DNA from: Mitsuaria chitosanitabida ATCC BAA-476 = NBRC 102408
Lineage (GTDB): Bacteria; Pseudomonadota; Gammaproteobacteria; Burkholderiales; Burkholderiaceae_C
Length of the DNA: 64,000 nucleotides
Assembly: GCF_001598255.1 (NCBI RefSeq)
Contig: NZ_BCYP01000018.1
Coordinates: 434,001-498,000 of the forward strand
Reading direction: 5' to 3'
Shown here: positions 25,989-36,251 of the stretch, piece after piece
How positions within the stretch are numbered: the first letter of the stretch is position 1
How the letters are laid out: every line of letters starts with the position of its first letter
Program-made: the position numbers and the translations under genes
Notes under the pieces: model-generated
Databases searched by the model: none
The model's input: the letters and a program-made list of their open reading frames with translations, nothing else
What the model was told of the DNA's origin: nothing

Positions 25989-27530
25989 TCAACCCTCGCG
26001 GCGCAGCGCCGGGAAGAGGATCACGTCGCGGATCGACGGGCTGTCCGTGATCAGCATCATCAGGCGGTCGATGCCGATGCCGCAGCCGCCGGTCGGGGGC
26101 ATGCCGTACTCCAGCGCCCGGATGAAGTCGGCGTCGAAGAACATCGCCTCCTCGTCGCCCGCGTCCTTGTTGGCGACCTGCGACTGGAAGCGCGCGGCCT
26201 GGTCCTCGGCGTCGTTCAGCTCGGAGAAGCCGTTCGCGTACTCGCGGCCGGTGATGAAGAGCTCGAAGCGCTCGGTGATCGTCGGGTCCGCATCCGAGGC
26301 GCGCGCCAGCGGCGAGACCTCGACCGGGTAGTCGACGATGAAGGTCGGCTCCCAGAGCTTCTCCTCGACCGCCGCCTCGAACATGCCGAACTGCAGCGCC
26401 GACAGGCCCCAGTGCGCCGGAGCTTCCTCGCCCAGCGCCTTCAGCTTGGCGCGCAGCGCCTCGGCGTCATCCGCCTCGGCCTCGGTCACGCCGGCGTGCA
26501 CGATCAGCGACTGACGCACCGACAGACGGGTGAAGGGCTTCTCCAGGTCGACCGGCTTGCCGGCGTAGGTCACCAGCGCGCTGCCGGTCGCGGCGCGGGC
26601 CGCGTGTCGGATCACTTCCTCGGTGAAGCTCATGACCTCCTGGTGAGTCCAGTAGGCCGCGTAGAACTCCATCATCGTGAACTCGGGGTTGTGCCGGACG
26701 CTGATCCCCTCGTTGCGGAAGTTGCGGTTGATCTCGAACACGCGCTCGAAACCGCCCACCACCAGGCGCTTCAGGTAGAGCTCCGGCGCGATGCGCAGGT
26801 ACATCTCCTGGTCCAGGGCGTTGTGGTGCGTGATGAAGGGCTTGGCGTTCGCGCCGCCCGGAATCGGGTGCAGCATGGGCGTCTCGACTTCCAGGAAGCC
26901 GTTGTCGACCATGTACGAGCGGATCGACGACACCGCCTTGGAGCGCGCCACGAAGCGGTCGCGCGCCTTGCCGTCCGAGATCAGGTCGGCGTAGCGCTGG
27001 CGGTACTTCTGCTCCTGGTCGGCCATGCCGTGGAACTTGTCCGGCAGCGGGCGCAGCGACTTGGTCAGCAGGCGCAGCGTCGTCACCTTGACCGACAGCT
27101 CGCCGGTGCGGGTGCGGAAGAGCGTGCCCTCGGCGCCCAGGATGTCGCCCAGGTCGAAGTGCTTGAAGTCGGCGTAGACCTCTTCGCCCAGCGCGTCCTT
27201 GGACAGGAAGAGCTGGATCGCGCCGGTCGCGTCCTGCAGCGTGGCGAAGCTCGCCTTGCCCATGATGCGCTTGAGCATCATGCGGCCGGCCACGGTCACC
27301 TGGACGGCCTGCGGCTCCAGCGCCTCGTTGGCGACTTCGCCGTACTGCGCCTGCAGCGGCTGGGCGCGGTGCTGCGGTTTGAAGTCGTTGGGGAAGGCCG
27401 CGACGCCCTGGGCTTTGGCCTTCTCGCGGACCGCGGCGAGTTTCTCGCGGCGTTCGGCGATCAGCTTGTTCTCGTCTTGGGCGGGTGCCGCTTGGTCGGC
27501 ACCGGTCTGGGGGTCTTGGGGCTGGCTCAT
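25989..27530 (-). CDS. lysS: lysine--tRNA ligase, class II
   Basis: Charges tRNA-Lys. The 513-residue protein has an N-terminal OB-fold anticodon domain ([23 protein letters not shown]) and a class II catalytic core. Motif 1 is near [22 protein letters not shown], motif 2 is [27 protein letters not shown] and motif 3 is [13 protein letters not shown] use ATG 27530 ([10 protein letters not shown]); a TTG four codons upstream is unlikely. It is a single-gene unit, divergent from the polysaccharide locus 162 bases away. Confidence 0.97.
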   Translation of the reverse strand: MSQPQDPQTGADQAAPAQDENKLIAERREKLAAVREKAKAQGVAAFPNDFKPQHRAQPLQAQYGEVANEALEPQAVQVTVAGRMMLKRIMGKASFATLQDATGAIQLFLSKDALGEEVYADFKHFDLGDILGAEGTLFRTRTGELSVKVTTLRLLTKSLRPLPDKFHGMADQEQKYRQRYADLISDGKARDRFVARSKAVSSIRSYMVDNGFLEVETPMLHPIPGGANAKPFITHHNALDQEMYLRIAPELYLKRLVVGGFERVFEINRNFRNEGISVRHNPEFTMMEFYAAYWTHQEVMSFTEEVIRHAARAATGSALVTYAGKPVDLEKPFTRLSVRQSLIVHAGVTEAEADDAEALRAKLKALGEEAPAHWGLSALQFGMFEAAVEEKLWEPTFIVDYPVEVSPLARASDADPTITERFELFITGREYANGFSELNDAEDQAARFQSQVANKDAGDEEAMFFDADFIRALEYGMPPTGGCGIGIDRLMMLITDSPSIRDVILFPALRREG

Positions 27531-27692
27531 CGTGGGCTGCAAAAAAGGCAGGGCGCGATTTTAGGCGCTCGCGACGCTCCAGCCGCGGTCCGGGCGGCAG
27601 GCGGCGCGGGAATCGCCATTTCGGCTCGTAAAATCCGGCGCTTCGCCCGCCCGCGCGCGGGAACCCCTGCGATCCCCGTGATCCCGCGTCTC

Positions 27693-28757
27693 ATGCCTCA
27701 GTTCCCCCTCCTGGACCGCCCGGTCCGTGTCGCCCTGGTCGGCTGTGGCCGCATCTCGAAGAACCACGTCGAGGCGCTGGCCCGCCACCAGGACCGCGCC
27801 GAGCTGGTCGCCGTCTGCGACATCCGTCCCGAGGCCGTCCAGGCCGCGCTGGCCCAGACCGGCCTGCCGCCCGAGCGCGGCTTCGACTCGCTGCAGGCGC
27901 TGCTGGCGGGCTCGGACGCCGACCTGATCGTGCTGTCCACGCCCAGCGGCCTGCATGCCCAGCAGGCCATCGCCTGCGCCCAGGCCGGCCGCCACGTGCT
28001 CAGCGAGAAGCCGATGGCCACCAAGTTCGAGGAAGGCCAGGCCATGGTCCGCGCCTGCCGCGAGGCCGGGGTCAAGCTCTTCGTCGTCAAGCAGAACCGC
28101 CTGAACGCCACCGTGCAGCTGGTCAAGAAGGCGCTGGACCAGGGCCGCTTCGGCCGGATCTTCATGAGCACCGTCAACGTGTTCTGGACCCGCCCGCAGA
28201 GCTACTACGACGCCGCCCGCTGGCGCGGCCGCTGGGACATGGACGGCGGCGCCTTCATGAACCAGGCCAGCCATTACGTGGACCTGCTGGACTGGCTGGT
28301 CGGCCCGGTCGACAACGTGCACGCCTACACCGCCACGCTGGACCGCGACATCGAGGCCGAGGACACCGGCGTGATGAGCCTGCGCCTGCGCCACGGCGGC
28401 CTGGCGTCGATCAACGTCACGATGCTGACCTACCCGCAGAACCTGGAGGGCTCGATCACCATCCTGGGCGAGAAGGGCACGGTCAAGATCGGCGGCACCG
28501 CGGTCAACAAGATCGAGCACTGGCAGTTCGACACCCCGCATCCGGACGACGAGCTGGTGAAGAACGCCAGCTACGAGACCACCAGCGTCTACGGCTTCGG
28601 CCACGCGGCCTATTACGACAACGTCATCCAGACGCTGCGCGGCGAGGCGCAGGCGCAGGTCGACGGCTACGAGGGCCTGCGCTCGCTGGAGCTGCTGATC
28701 GCCTGCTACCGCAGCGCGCGCGACGGACAGCGCGTCGGCCTGCCGCTGGTGTTCTGA
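27693..28757 (+). CDS. wbpB: Gfo/Idh/MocA oxidoreductase, WbpB/WlbA-like UDP-GlcNAcA 3-dehydrogenase
   Basis: Probably oxidises C3 of UDP-N-acetylglucosaminuronate, the first committed step to 2,3-diacetamido uronic acids. The 354-residue protein has an N-terminal Rossmann motif ([17 protein letters not shown]), the EKPMA catalytic-lysine motif ([14 protein letters not shown]) and the conserved [20 protein letters not shown] and [18 protein letters not shown] segments. The next two genes are the WbpD- and WbpE-type enzymes, which fixes the pathway. The UDP-GlcNAc 6-dehydrogenase (WbpA) needed before it is not in the window. TAAAAT near 27629 may be the -10 box of this polysaccharide operon. 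Confidence 0.9.
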   Translation: MPQFPLLDRPVRVALVGCGRISKNHVEALARHQDRAELVAVCDIRPEAVQAALAQTGLPPERGFDSLQALLAGSDADLIVLSTPSGLHAQQAIACAQAGRHVLSEKPMATKFEEGQAMVRACREAGVKLFVVKQNRLNATVQLVKKALDQGRFGRIFMSTVNVFWTRPQSYYDAARWRGRWDMDGGAFMNQASHYVDLLDWLVGPVDNVHAYTATLDRDIEAEDTGVMSLRLRHGGLASINVTMLTYPQNLEGSITILGEKGTVKIGGTAVNKIEHWQFDTPHPDDELVKNASYETTSVYGFGHAAYYDNVIQTLRGEAQAQVDGYEGLRSLELLIACYRSARDGQRVGLPLVF

Positions 28758-28758
28758 C

Positions 28759-29355
28759 ATGGGCTGGTGGAAGCACGACAGCGCCCTCGTCGACGAGGGC
28801 GCGCAGCTGGGTGAGGGCACCAAGGTCTGGCACTTCAGCCACGTGTGCGCGGGCGCGCGCATCGGGGACGGGTGCTCGCTGGGGCAGGGCGTGTACGTCG
28901 GCAACGACGTGACGATCGGCCGCAACGTCAAGATTCAGAACAACGTGTCGGTCTACGACGCGGTGACGCTGGAGGACGACGTCTTCTGCGGCCCGTCCAT
29001 GGTCTTCACCAACGTCTACAACCCACGCTCGGCGGTCTCCCGCAAGAACGAATACCGCCGCACGCTGATCAAGCGCGGGGCGACGCTGGGCGCCAACTGC
29101 ACCATCGTGTGCGGCGCGACCGTCGGTGACTACGCCTTCGTCGGCGCCGGTGCCGTGATCAAGGGCGACGTGACGCCCTACGCGCTGATGGTCGGCGTGC
29201 CGGCCCGCCAGATCGGCTGGATGAGCCGCCACGGCGAGAAGCTCGATCTGCCGGTCCAGGGCCAGGGCCGCGCGGCCTGCCCGGCCAGCGGCGATGTCTA
29301 CGAACTCAACGACCGGGCGCTGCGCCTGGTGGATGCCACGGAGCCTCAGGCATGA
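28759..29355 (+). CDS. wbpD: WbpD/WlbB-type N-acetyltransferase (left-handed beta helix)
   Basis: Acetylates the 3-amino group of UDP-2-acetamido-3-amino-2,3-dideoxy-glucuronate. The 198-residue protein is built of hexapeptide repeats ([20 protein letters not shown] and [20 protein letters not shown]). It has the WbpD-specific stretch [20 protein letters not shown]. It begins one base after the wbpB-like stop, and its own stop overlaps the aminotransferase start, so the three are tightly coupled. Confidence 0.9.
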   Translation: MGWWKHDSALVDEGAQLGEGTKVWHFSHVCAGARIGDGCSLGQGVYVGNDVTIGRNVKIQNNVSVYDAVTLEDDVFCGPSMVFTNVYNPRSAVSRKNEYRRTLIKRGATLGANCTIVCGATVGDYAFVGAGAVIKGDVTPYALMVGVPARQIGWMSRHGEKLDLPVQGQGRAACPASGDVYELNDRALRLVDATEPQA

Positions 29356-30455
29356 GCTTGCCCTTCATCGATCTCAAGGCCCAGTACGCGGCGCTCAAGC
29401 CCAGCATCGACGCGCGCATCCAGCGCGTGCTGGACCACGGCCAATACATCATGGGTCCGGAGGTCAAGGAGCTCGAGACCGCGCTCGCGGCCTACGCCGG
29501 CACCAAGCACTGCATCACCGTCGCCAGCGGCACCGAGGCGCTGCTGATCGCGCTGATGGCGCTGGACCTGCAGCCCGGTGACGAGGTCATCACCACGCCC
29601 TTCACCTTCGCCGCGACGGCCGAGACCATCGTGCTGCTGGGCGGCGTGCCGGTTTTCGTCGACATCGAGCCGGACAGTCTGAATCTCGACGCCATGCTGA
29701 TCGAGGCGGCCATCACGCCGCGTACCAAGGCCATCATGCCGGTGAGCCTCTACGGCCAGGTCTGCGACATGGACGCGATCAACGCGGTGGCGGCCAAGCA
29801 CGGCGGCATCCCGGTGATCGAGGACGCGGCGCAGTCCTTCGGCGCGAGCTACAAGGGCCGCAAGAGCTGCGGCCTGTCGACCTGGGGCGCGACCAGCTTC
29901 TTCCCGAGCAAGCCGCTGGGTTGCTATGGCGACGGTGGCGCGCTGTTCACCGACGACGACGCGCTGGCCCAAGCCGCGCGCGAGATCCGCGTCCACGGCC
30001 AGAGCCAGCGCTACACGCACACGCGGGTGGGCGTCGGCGGTCGCATGGACACGTTGCAATGCGCGGTGGTGCTGGGCAAGCTGGAACGCTTCGACTGGGA
30101 GATCGCCCGGCGCCTGGCCATCGGCGAGCGCTACCAGCAGCTGATCGGAGAGTTGCCGCTGCAGCGACTGGCCGTGCGCGAGGACCGCGATTGCGTCTGG
30201 GCGCAGTTCACCGTGCAGGTGGACCGCCGCGAGGCGGTGGTCGAGGCGCTGAAGCAGGCCGGCGTTCCGACGGCAGTGCATTACCCCAAGCCGCTGCATC
30301 GTCAGCCCGCCTATGAGAACCGCTGCCGCATCGCGACGCCGCTGACGAATTCGGAGGCCGCCGCGCAGCGCGTGATGAGCCTGCCGATGAGCGCGGACCT
30401 GAGCGAGGCGCAACAGGACCAGGTCGTCGCCGCGTTGCGCGCCGCGCTGACCTGA
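29352..30455 (+). CDS. wbpE: WbpE/WlbC-type DegT/DnrJ/EryC1/StrS aminotransferase
   Basis: PLP enzyme that aminates the C3 keto sugar made by the WbpB-like protein, using glutamate. The 367-residue protein has catalytic Lys187 in [17 protein letters not shown], the cofactor aspartate in [10 protein letters not shown] and the start [20 protein letters not shown] typical of WbpE. ATG 29352 overlaps the upstream stop as ATGA. With the two genes before it, it should give UDP-2,3-diacetamido-2,3-dideoxy-glucuronic acid, which a WbpI-type epimerase could convert to the manno form. Confidence 0.92.
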   Translation: MSLPFIDLKAQYAALKPSIDARIQRVLDHGQYIMGPEVKELETALAAYAGTKHCITVASGTEALLIALMALDLQPGDEVITTPFTFAATAETIVLLGGVPVFVDIEPDSLNLDAMLIEAAITPRTKAIMPVSLYGQVCDMDAINAVAAKHGGIPVIEDAAQSFGASYKGRKSCGLSTWGATSFFPSKPLGCYGDGGALFTDDDALAQAAREIRVHGQSQRYTHTRVGVGGRMDTLQCAVVLGKLERFDWEIARRLAIGERYQQLIGELPLQRLAVREDRDCVWAQFTVQVDRREAVVEALKQAGVPTAVHYPKPLHRQPAYENRCRIATPLTNSEAAAQRVMSLPMSADLSEAQQDQVVAALRAALT

Positions 30456-30480
30456 TCCGGACACGCGAGGCAAACACCCG

Positions 30481-31062
30481 ATGGCGCTGCTGGGCTACAC
30501 GCTGGATGCGGTGCGCGCGCGACTGGGCGCGCGGGTCGCGGCGTGGCTGGGCCTGCGCGTGGGCGCGGGCGTGCGGATCCATCCCGGCGCGCGCGTGCGC
30601 TCGGGGGCAGGGAGCGCCATCGGCGACGGCTCCATCCTCTATCGCGACGTGCAGGTGCTCGCCACCGGCGAGGGCCGCTTCACGATGGGCGCGCGCAGCC
30701 ACATCGCGCCGGGCGGCTATCTGCTGGTCGCCGGACAGCGCCTGTCCATCGGCGACGACGTCGCCATCGGCCCGGGTCTGATGGTCTTCTGCGAATCCAA
30801 CGCGGTGACCGCCACCGGTCTCTTCCGCGAGGCCTATCGACGCGCCGACGTGCGCATCGGCAGCAACGTGTTCATCGGCGCCCGCGTGACGGTGCTGCCG
30901 GGCAGCGTCATCGACGACGACGTGGTCGTCGCGGCGCATGCGGTGGTGCGTGGACTCCTGGCCTCGGGCTGGGTCTATGGCGGCGTGCCGGCACGGCCGC
31001 TGCATCGCATCGACAGGAATGACGGCACCGACGGCGCGAGCGTGCCGTCGAGCGGCTCATGA
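30481..31062 (+). CDS. hexapeptide acyltransferase-like protein
   Basis: A 193-residue left-handed beta-helix protein with repeats such as GVRIHPGARVRSGAGSAIGDG and DVRIGSNVFIGARVTVLPGSVI. It resembles the maltose/galactoside O-acetyltransferase branch found in polysaccharide loci. The loop that normally carries the catalytic histidine reads MVFCESNAVTATG here, with no histidine, so activity is uncertain or uses a different residue. It is too short and lacks the N-terminal Rossmann part of PglD. It lies between the WbpE-like and a divergent DegT gene, whose start overlaps its stop. Confidence 0.75.
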   Translation: MALLGYTLDAVRARLGARVAAWLGLRVGAGVRIHPGARVRSGAGSAIGDGSILYRDVQVLATGEGRFTMGARSHIAPGGYLLVAGQRLSIGDDVAIGPGLMVFCESNAVTATGLFREAYRRADVRIGSNVFIGARVTVLPGSVIDDDVVVAAHAVVRGLLASGWVYGGVPARPLHRIDRNDGTDGASVPSSGS

Positions 31063-32387
31063 AGGGTCATGTCGCCGGCGCGCTGCGCTGGCGTGACCTG
31101 CCCGCCGCGCTGCTGCACTGGCTGCGGCGCGGTCACGCGAGCGGCGAGGACTTCCGCGCCGCGTTCGCGCGCAGCCTGGGCATCGGCGTTGACGAGCTGA
31201 AGCTCTTCGGCAGCGGCCGCGCGGCGCTGCACGCGTTCACCGCGACGCTCGAGCTGCCGGCCGGCTCGGAGGTGCTGCTGCCCGGCTACACCTGCGTGGT
31301 CGTGCCCAACGTGTTCATGCACCTGGGGCTGACGGTCCGCTATGTCGACATCCCCGCCGACAGCTTCAACCCGAGCGCCGAGGACTGGTCCGCCGCGATC
31401 GGCGCGAGGACGCGGATGGTGGTGGTGCCGCACAACTTCGGTGTCGTCACGGCGGGCCTGGACCTGTTGCGGGCGAAGCATCCCGACGTCGTCTTCGTCG
31501 AGGACGCTGCCCATGCGTGGGGCGGCGTCGAGTCCGACGACGCGGCGGAGCACTCGGGTTCCGGCGACGAGGTCAGCACAGGGATGGTCGGTGCCGGCGG
31601 TCCTGGCCACGGTCGCGGCCGTGTCGCCGGCACGCTGGGTCACGCGGCCTTCTTCAGCTTCGAGTACTCGAAGCCGCTGACGACCGGCACGGGCGGCGCG
31701 CTCGTCGTCCACGACGCCGCGCTGCGCGAGCGCTTCGCCGCGTTCGAGGCCAAGCGCCCCGCGCTGCATGCGCCGTCGACCTCGACCGTCGTCAAGCAAC
31801 TGCTCACGCTGAGCTGGCATCGGCTCACGATGAGCCTGCCGCGTCCGGCGCTGAATGCCTTGGTCGCGATCCTGCGCACGCCGTCGCGGATGCTGGGCGT
31901 CGTCGCCAAGACGCCGGACAGCGAGATCGCCGGCGACAGCCAACCCGACTACCGCGCCGGCCTGCATCCGCTCAGCGCCGCGATCGGCCTCACCCAAGCC
32001 CGCCGCTTCGCCGAGATCCACGCGCTGCGTCGCGCGCAGTCCGCCGACTACGACGCGCTGCTCGGCGATCTGCCGGGATGGGAGCGACCGGCATCGACCG
32101 CGGGTGCCGTGCTGCTCCGCTATCCGGTGCTGCTGCCCGACACCGCCACACGCGATGCCGCGATCGAAGCGCTCGCTCAGGCCGGCATCGTCGGCGGCAC
32201 CTGGTTCGACGACGTGGTCCATCCCAAGGGCAGCCGCCGCTTCGGCTACGCCGAGGGCGACTGCCCGCATGGCGAGCGCGCTGCTCGCACCGTGCTCAAC
32301 CTGCCGCTGGGCCGCCACGCGCGGCTCAGCGCCGCGCAGCGCGCCGCCGTGCGCGCGATCGCCGAGCGCTTCGGAGGCGCTCGATGA
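31059..32387 (+). CDS. divergent DegT/DnrJ/EryC1/StrS-type aminotransferase with insertion
   Basis: A 442-residue fold-type I PLP enzyme. It has FGSGRAALHAF for phosphate binding, VFVEDAAHAWGG for the cofactor aspartate and Lys205 in FFSFEYSKPLTTGTGGAL as Schiff-base lysine. Between the aspartate and lysine blocks an extra low-complexity stretch (about residues 157-189, rich in Gly, Ser, Asp) interrupts the usual spacing. The C-terminal half is more diverged than in the other DegT proteins here. It overlaps both neighbours by four bases. The substrate is probably a nucleotide-linked keto sugar but cannot be named. Confidence 0.8.
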   Translation: MKGHVAGALRWRDLPAALLHWLRRGHASGEDFRAAFARSLGIGVDELKLFGSGRAALHAFTATLELPAGSEVLLPGYTCVVVPNVFMHLGLTVRYVDIPADSFNPSAEDWSAAIGARTRMVVVPHNFGVVTAGLDLLRAKHPDVVFVEDAAHAWGGVESDDAAEHSGSGDEVSTGMVGAGGPGHGRGRVAGTLGHAAFFSFEYSKPLTTGTGGALVVHDAALRERFAAFEAKRPALHAPSTSTVVKQLLTLSWHRLTMSLPRPALNALVAILRTPSRMLGVVAKTPDSEIAGDSQPDYRAGLHPLSAAIGLTQARRFAEIHALRRAQSADYDALLGDLPGWERPASTAGAVLLRYPVLLPDTATRDAAIEALAQAGIVGGTWFDDVVHPKGSRRFGYAEGDCPHGERAARTVLNLPLGRHARLSAAQRAAVRAIAERFGGAR

Positions 32388-33688
32388 GCCTCCGCCGCCG
32401 CTTCGCTCAACTGGCGAGCGCCTCGCTGCTGACGCAGGCGATTCCGATGCTCGCCGCGCCGCTGCTGACCCGTTGGTATGGGGCGGAGGCGCTCGGCCAC
32501 TGGGCGCTGTTCGTGGCGCTCGCCGCCAACCTCGCGACCATCGCCAACGCGCGCTACGAGTACGCCATCGTCATCCCCCGCCGCGACGGCGAGGCCGCGC
32601 TGGTGCTCCAGCTCGCGCTCTGGATCGCGCTCGCGATGGGCCTCGTGACGGCCGTCGGCGCCGGCGCCTGGCACCTCGCGATGGCGCATCACGCCAAGCT
32701 CGGCGGCCGCTGGGTCTCGCTGGACGCGCTCGACCCGTGGCTGCTGATGCTCGCGCCGGTCGTCGCGCTCGCGGGTCTGCAACAGGCGCTCAGCCTCTGG
32801 AACAACCGCCAGAACAACATCGGCGTCATCGCCCAGGCCCGTGTGCTGCAGCAGGGCGTGATGGCCGCCGCGCAGGCGGTCGCCGCGCTGGGCGGCTTCG
32901 CCGGCGTCGCGGCGCTCGTGCTCTCGCAGAGCCTGGCCTCGCTGCTCGCGCCGCTGTGGCTGCTCAAGCGCGGCAGCCGCTGGCGCCGCGCCACCCGGCT
33001 CGACGAGTCCGGCAAGACCTGGCACTGGCGCCACCTGCGCCGCCTGGCCTGGCGCTACAAGCAGTTCCCGCTGCTCAACAGCCCGCATGCCTTCGTCAAC
33101 GCGGCGCAGGAAACCCTGGTCCTCGCGCTCATCGCCGCCTGGGCCGACGCCGCGACGGCCGGCTACTACGCGCTGATGGTGCGCCTCGTGAAGGCGCCGG
33201 CGACGCTGGTCGGCGGCGCGCTGTCCGAGGCCCTGCTGGGCGAGCTCGCCCGCGACTGGCAGCGCGGCGTCGACCTGCGCCCGCGCCTGATCCGCGCGAT
33301 CCGCCTGCTGGCGATGGTCGCGCTGCCCTGCATGCTCTTCCTGATGGCCGCCGGCCCGGCCTTCTTCGGCTGGCTGCTGGGCGCCGACTGGGCCCGCGCC
33401 GGCGAGTACGGCCGCTGGCTCGCGCCTTACGTCGCCGCCCACTTCATCGCCGCGCCGCTGACGGTCACGCCCATGGTGACCGGCCGCCAGCAGGGCGCGC
33501 TCGTCTTCAGCCTGATCGGCAACGCGCTCTACGTGCTGCCGGTGGCGATCGTGCTGAGCCGCGGCGGCGATCTGACCACCGCGCTCGGCGCCATCGCCGT
33601 GCTGCTGCCCCTCTACTTCGCGATCTACCTGGGATGGCTGGTCCGCGGCGCCGCGCCGCGCCTGGACCGCCACGGAGTGCCTGCATGA
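32384..33688 (+). CDS. Wzx-type oligosaccharide flippase (first copy)
   Basis: Polytopic inner-membrane protein of 434 residues with about 12 helices and the family opening SLLTQAIPMLAAPLLTRWYGAEALGHWALFVALA. It moves undecaprenyl-linked repeat units to the periplasm. ATG 32384 overlaps the preceding stop (ATGA), and its own stop overlaps the next glycosyltransferase. A second flippase gene lies at 52448-53821, so the locus may assemble two glycans or use one flippase for a modification. Confidence 0.88.
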   Translation: MSLRRRFAQLASASLLTQAIPMLAAPLLTRWYGAEALGHWALFVALAANLATIANARYEYAIVIPRRDGEAALVLQLALWIALAMGLVTAVGAGAWHLAMAHHAKLGGRWVSLDALDPWLLMLAPVVALAGLQQALSLWNNRQNNIGVIAQARVLQQGVMAAAQAVAALGGFAGVAALVLSQSLASLLAPLWLLKRGSRWRRATRLDESGKTWHWRHLRRLAWRYKQFPLLNSPHAFVNAAQETLVLALIAAWADAATAGYYALMVRLVKAPATLVGGALSEALLGELARDWQRGVDLRPRLIRAIRLLAMVALPCMLFLMAAGPAFFGWLLGADWARAGEYGRWLAPYVAAHFIAAPLTVTPMVTGRQQGALVFSLIGNALYVLPVAIVLSRGGDLTTALGAIAVLLPLYFAIYLGWLVRGAAPRLDRHGVPA

Positions 33689-34821
33689 GACTGGTCCTGA
33701 TCGGGGACGGCGAAAGTCCCCACCTCCTGAAATGGGCCCGCGCGCTCTCGCAGCAGCGCGAGCTCGAGCTCTGGGCCGCGTCCACGCGCGGCTTCGCGCC
33801 GGAGTTCCACTTCCTGATCCCCGAGGATCGCCGGCTCGCGCTGGGCACCGATCCCTCGCACGCGGGCGGCAACATCGCGGTGCTCAAGCAGCTGCCCGCG
33901 CTGGGCGCCTGGCTGCGCAAGGTCGACGCCGACTGGCTGCACGCGCACTACCTGACCTCGCACGGCACGCTGGCCTGGGCCGCGCGCCGCGGCTGGAAGC
34001 TGCGCGCCCGCATCGCCGGCTCCGCCTGGGGCAGCGACATCCTCGTCACCCCGAATCAGGGCTGGGCCTATCGCTGGCTGACCACGCAGGTGCTCAAGGC
34101 CTGCGCGGTGACGACCTCCGACTCCGAGCACATGGCGGCCCGCATGCGCGAGCTCGGCGCTGCCGAGGTCATGACCTTCCCCTTCGGCCTGGAGCAGATG
34201 CCCAAGCAGAACGTGCGCAAGCAGCCCTGGCTGTTCTTCGCCAACCGCGGGCTGGAGCCGATCTATCAACCGCATCGCGTCATCGAGGTCTTCGCCGCCA
34301 TCGCCGCCAAGCGGCCCGAGGCGCGCCTGGTGGTCGCCAACGACGGCTCGCTGCGCGGCGCGCTGGAGGATCAGGCCCGCTCGCTCGGCCTGGCCGACCG
34401 GATCGAGTTCACCGGCCGCCTGGACGCCACGGCGCAGGGCCGCCGCTATGCGCATGCGCGCTGGTTCCTGAGCCTGCCGGAGAGCGACTCGGTGTCGGTG
34501 TCCGTGCTCGAGGCGATGGCGCACGAGTGCCTGCCCATCCTGTCCGACCTGCCCGCGAATCACGAGGTGCTGGGCACTGCGGGCAGCTTGGAACTCGTCC
34601 AGCCCGAGACCCTGCTGGGCCGTCACGGGCTGATCCTCAAGCACGACGAGGACCTCGCCACCTTGCCGGACCGGCTGCAACTGCTGGTCGGCGAAGCCGA
34701 TGTCGGCGGCCAGTCCGTCGACGCGGACCGCCTCGGCGCCGCCAACCGGGCGTGGATCGCGGAGCACGCGATGTTCGGCCCCGCCGTCTCCCGATTCATC
34801 GAGCGCCTGAAGCGGGCCTGA
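33685..34821 (+). CDS. GT4-family glycosyltransferase
   Basis: A 378-residue GT-B enzyme. The N-terminal domain starts MRLVLIGDGESPHLLKWA with the DWLHAHYLTSHGTLAWAAR acceptor region. The C-terminal donor domain has RIEFTGRLDATAQGRRYAHA and the E-x7-E-like motif around LPESDSVSVSVLEAMAHECLPI, which places it in GT4. The donor and acceptor cannot be read from the sequence. It overlaps the flippase stop by four bases. Confidence 0.85.
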   Translation: MRLVLIGDGESPHLLKWARALSQQRELELWAASTRGFAPEFHFLIPEDRRLALGTDPSHAGGNIAVLKQLPALGAWLRKVDADWLHAHYLTSHGTLAWAARRGWKLRARIAGSAWGSDILVTPNQGWAYRWLTTQVLKACAVTTSDSEHMAARMRELGAAEVMTFPFGLEQMPKQNVRKQPWLFFANRGLEPIYQPHRVIEVFAAIAAKRPEARLVVANDGSLRGALEDQARSLGLADRIEFTGRLDATAQGRRYAHARWFLSLPESDSVSVSVLEAMAHECLPILSDLPANHEVLGTAGSLELVQPETLLGRHGLILKHDEDLATLPDRLQLLVGEADVGGQSVDADRLGAANRAWIAEHAMFGPAVSRFIERLKRA

Positions 34822-34905
34822 GCGCCCGCGCCCCATGTCCGCCGAGTTCCCGCCGAGTCCGCCTCCCACCGCCTGCCCCCAAGCGCCGATCCTCTCCACG
34901 TTCCC

Positions 34906-36120
34906 ATGAAGCTGCTGCTCATCAATCACTACGCCGGCTCGCCCAAGCACGGCATGGAATACCGCCCCTTCTACCTGGCCCGCGAGTGGGTGAAGGCCGG
35001 CCACCAGGTGCTGATCCTGGGCGCGTCCTACTCGCACGTGCGCACGACGCAGCCGGATCCCGGCATGGCGCGCATGAGCGGCGTGAACTACCACTTCTAC
35101 GAGACCCCCGAGTACCAGGGCAACGGCATGGGCCGGGTCAAGAACATCTGGTCCTTCTGCCGGCAGGTCTGGAAGGATGCCGACATCCTGGCGCGCGAGT
35201 TCGAGCCAGACGTGGTGATCGCCTCCAGCACCTACCCGATGGACGTGTGGGTGGCGCGCCGCATCGCGCGCCTGGCCAAGGCCAAGCTGGTCTACGAGGT
35301 GCACGACCTGTGGCCGCTCTCGCCGATCGAGCTGTCCGGCATGTCGCCGCGCCACCCCTTCGCGATGCTCTGCCAGAAGGCCGAGAACGATGCCTACCGC
35401 GATGCCGATGTGGTCGTGTCCATGCTGCCCAAGGTGCACGGCCACATGGCCGAGCACGGGCTGGACCTGAACAAGCTGCACATCGTCCCCAACGGCATCA
35501 CGCTGGACGAATGGAGCGAGCACGGCGAGCCCCTGGACGCCGCGGTGCAGGCGCATCTGGTCGCGCTGCGCGCGGCGGGCCGCACGGTGGTGGGCTATGC
35601 CGGCTCGATGGGCGAGCCCAACGCGCTGGATGTCCTGCTGGACGCCGCCAAGCTGGTGAAGGACCGGCCGATGAGCTTCGTGCTGGTCGGCGGCGGCCAT
35701 CTGCGCGAGAAGCTCGAAGCGCGCGTGCGCGACGAAGGGCTGACGAACGTCGCGATGTTCCCGCCCATCCCGAAGGCGCAGATCCCCTCGCTGCTCAAGG
35801 GCTTCGACATCGCCTACATCGGCTGGCAGCGCACGCCGATCTATCGTTTCGGCATCGCGCCCAACAAGCTGATGGACTACATGATGGCCAAGCGGCCGGT
35901 GCTGCACTCGGTGGAGGCCGGCAACGATCCGGTGGCCGAGGCCGGCGCCGGTCTGACCGTCGCGCCGCAGGATGCGAAGGCCGTGGCCGACGGTCTGCTG
36001 CGCCTGGCCGCCGTGCCCGCCGCCGAGCGCGAGGCGATGGGCGAGCGGGGCAGAGCATTCGTCCTGGCGAATCACACCTATCCGGTGCTCGCGCAGCGCT
36101 TCATCGACGCGGTGTCCTGA
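34906..36120 (+). CDS. GT4-family glycosyltransferase (WbuB-like)
   Basis: A 404-residue GT-B enzyme of the WbuB-like group. It opens [28 protein letters not shown], has [20 protein letters not shown] and the donor-site segment [28 protein letters not shown]. Members of this group often add N-acetyl-fucosamine-type or related amino sugars, but specificity is not provable here. The start lies 84 bases after the previous gene, and the codons before it show no competing start. Confidence 0.87.
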   Translation: MKLLLINHYAGSPKHGMEYRPFYLAREWVKAGHQVLILGASYSHVRTTQPDPGMARMSGVNYHFYETPEYQGNGMGRVKNIWSFCRQVWKDADILAREFEPDVVIASSTYPMDVWVARRIARLAKAKLVYEVHDLWPLSPIELSGMSPRHPFAMLCQKAENDAYRDADVVVSMLPKVHGHMAEHGLDLNKLHIVPNGITLDEWSEHGEPLDAAVQAHLVALRAAGRTVVGYAGSMGEPNALDVLLDAAKLVKDRPMSFVLVGGGHLREKLEARVRDEGLTNVAMFPPIPKAQIPSLLKGFDIAYIGWQRTPIYRFGIAPNKLMDYMMAKRPVLHSVEAGNDPVAEAGAGLTVAPQDAKAVADGLLRLAAVPAAEREAMGERGRAFVLANHTYPVLAQRFIDAVS

Positions 36121-36251
36121 GGCTCGTCGCCTCGGCACCACAGGTCACCCGCTCCGGAACGATCTCAGCCGTCCGTCCCGCGCAGGTCCGCTTTCCGCAG
36201 TCCCGCAGTCCCGATCCACGCAGTCTTCACCCAGGCAACGCCGACGACGAC

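Noticed and set aside
30481-31062. PglD acetyltransferase completing a di-N-acetylbacillosamine pathway
   Set aside because: It lacks the N-terminal nucleotide-sugar-binding domain of PglD and the catalytic histidine, and it is not next to the PglE/PglC/PglF-like genes.
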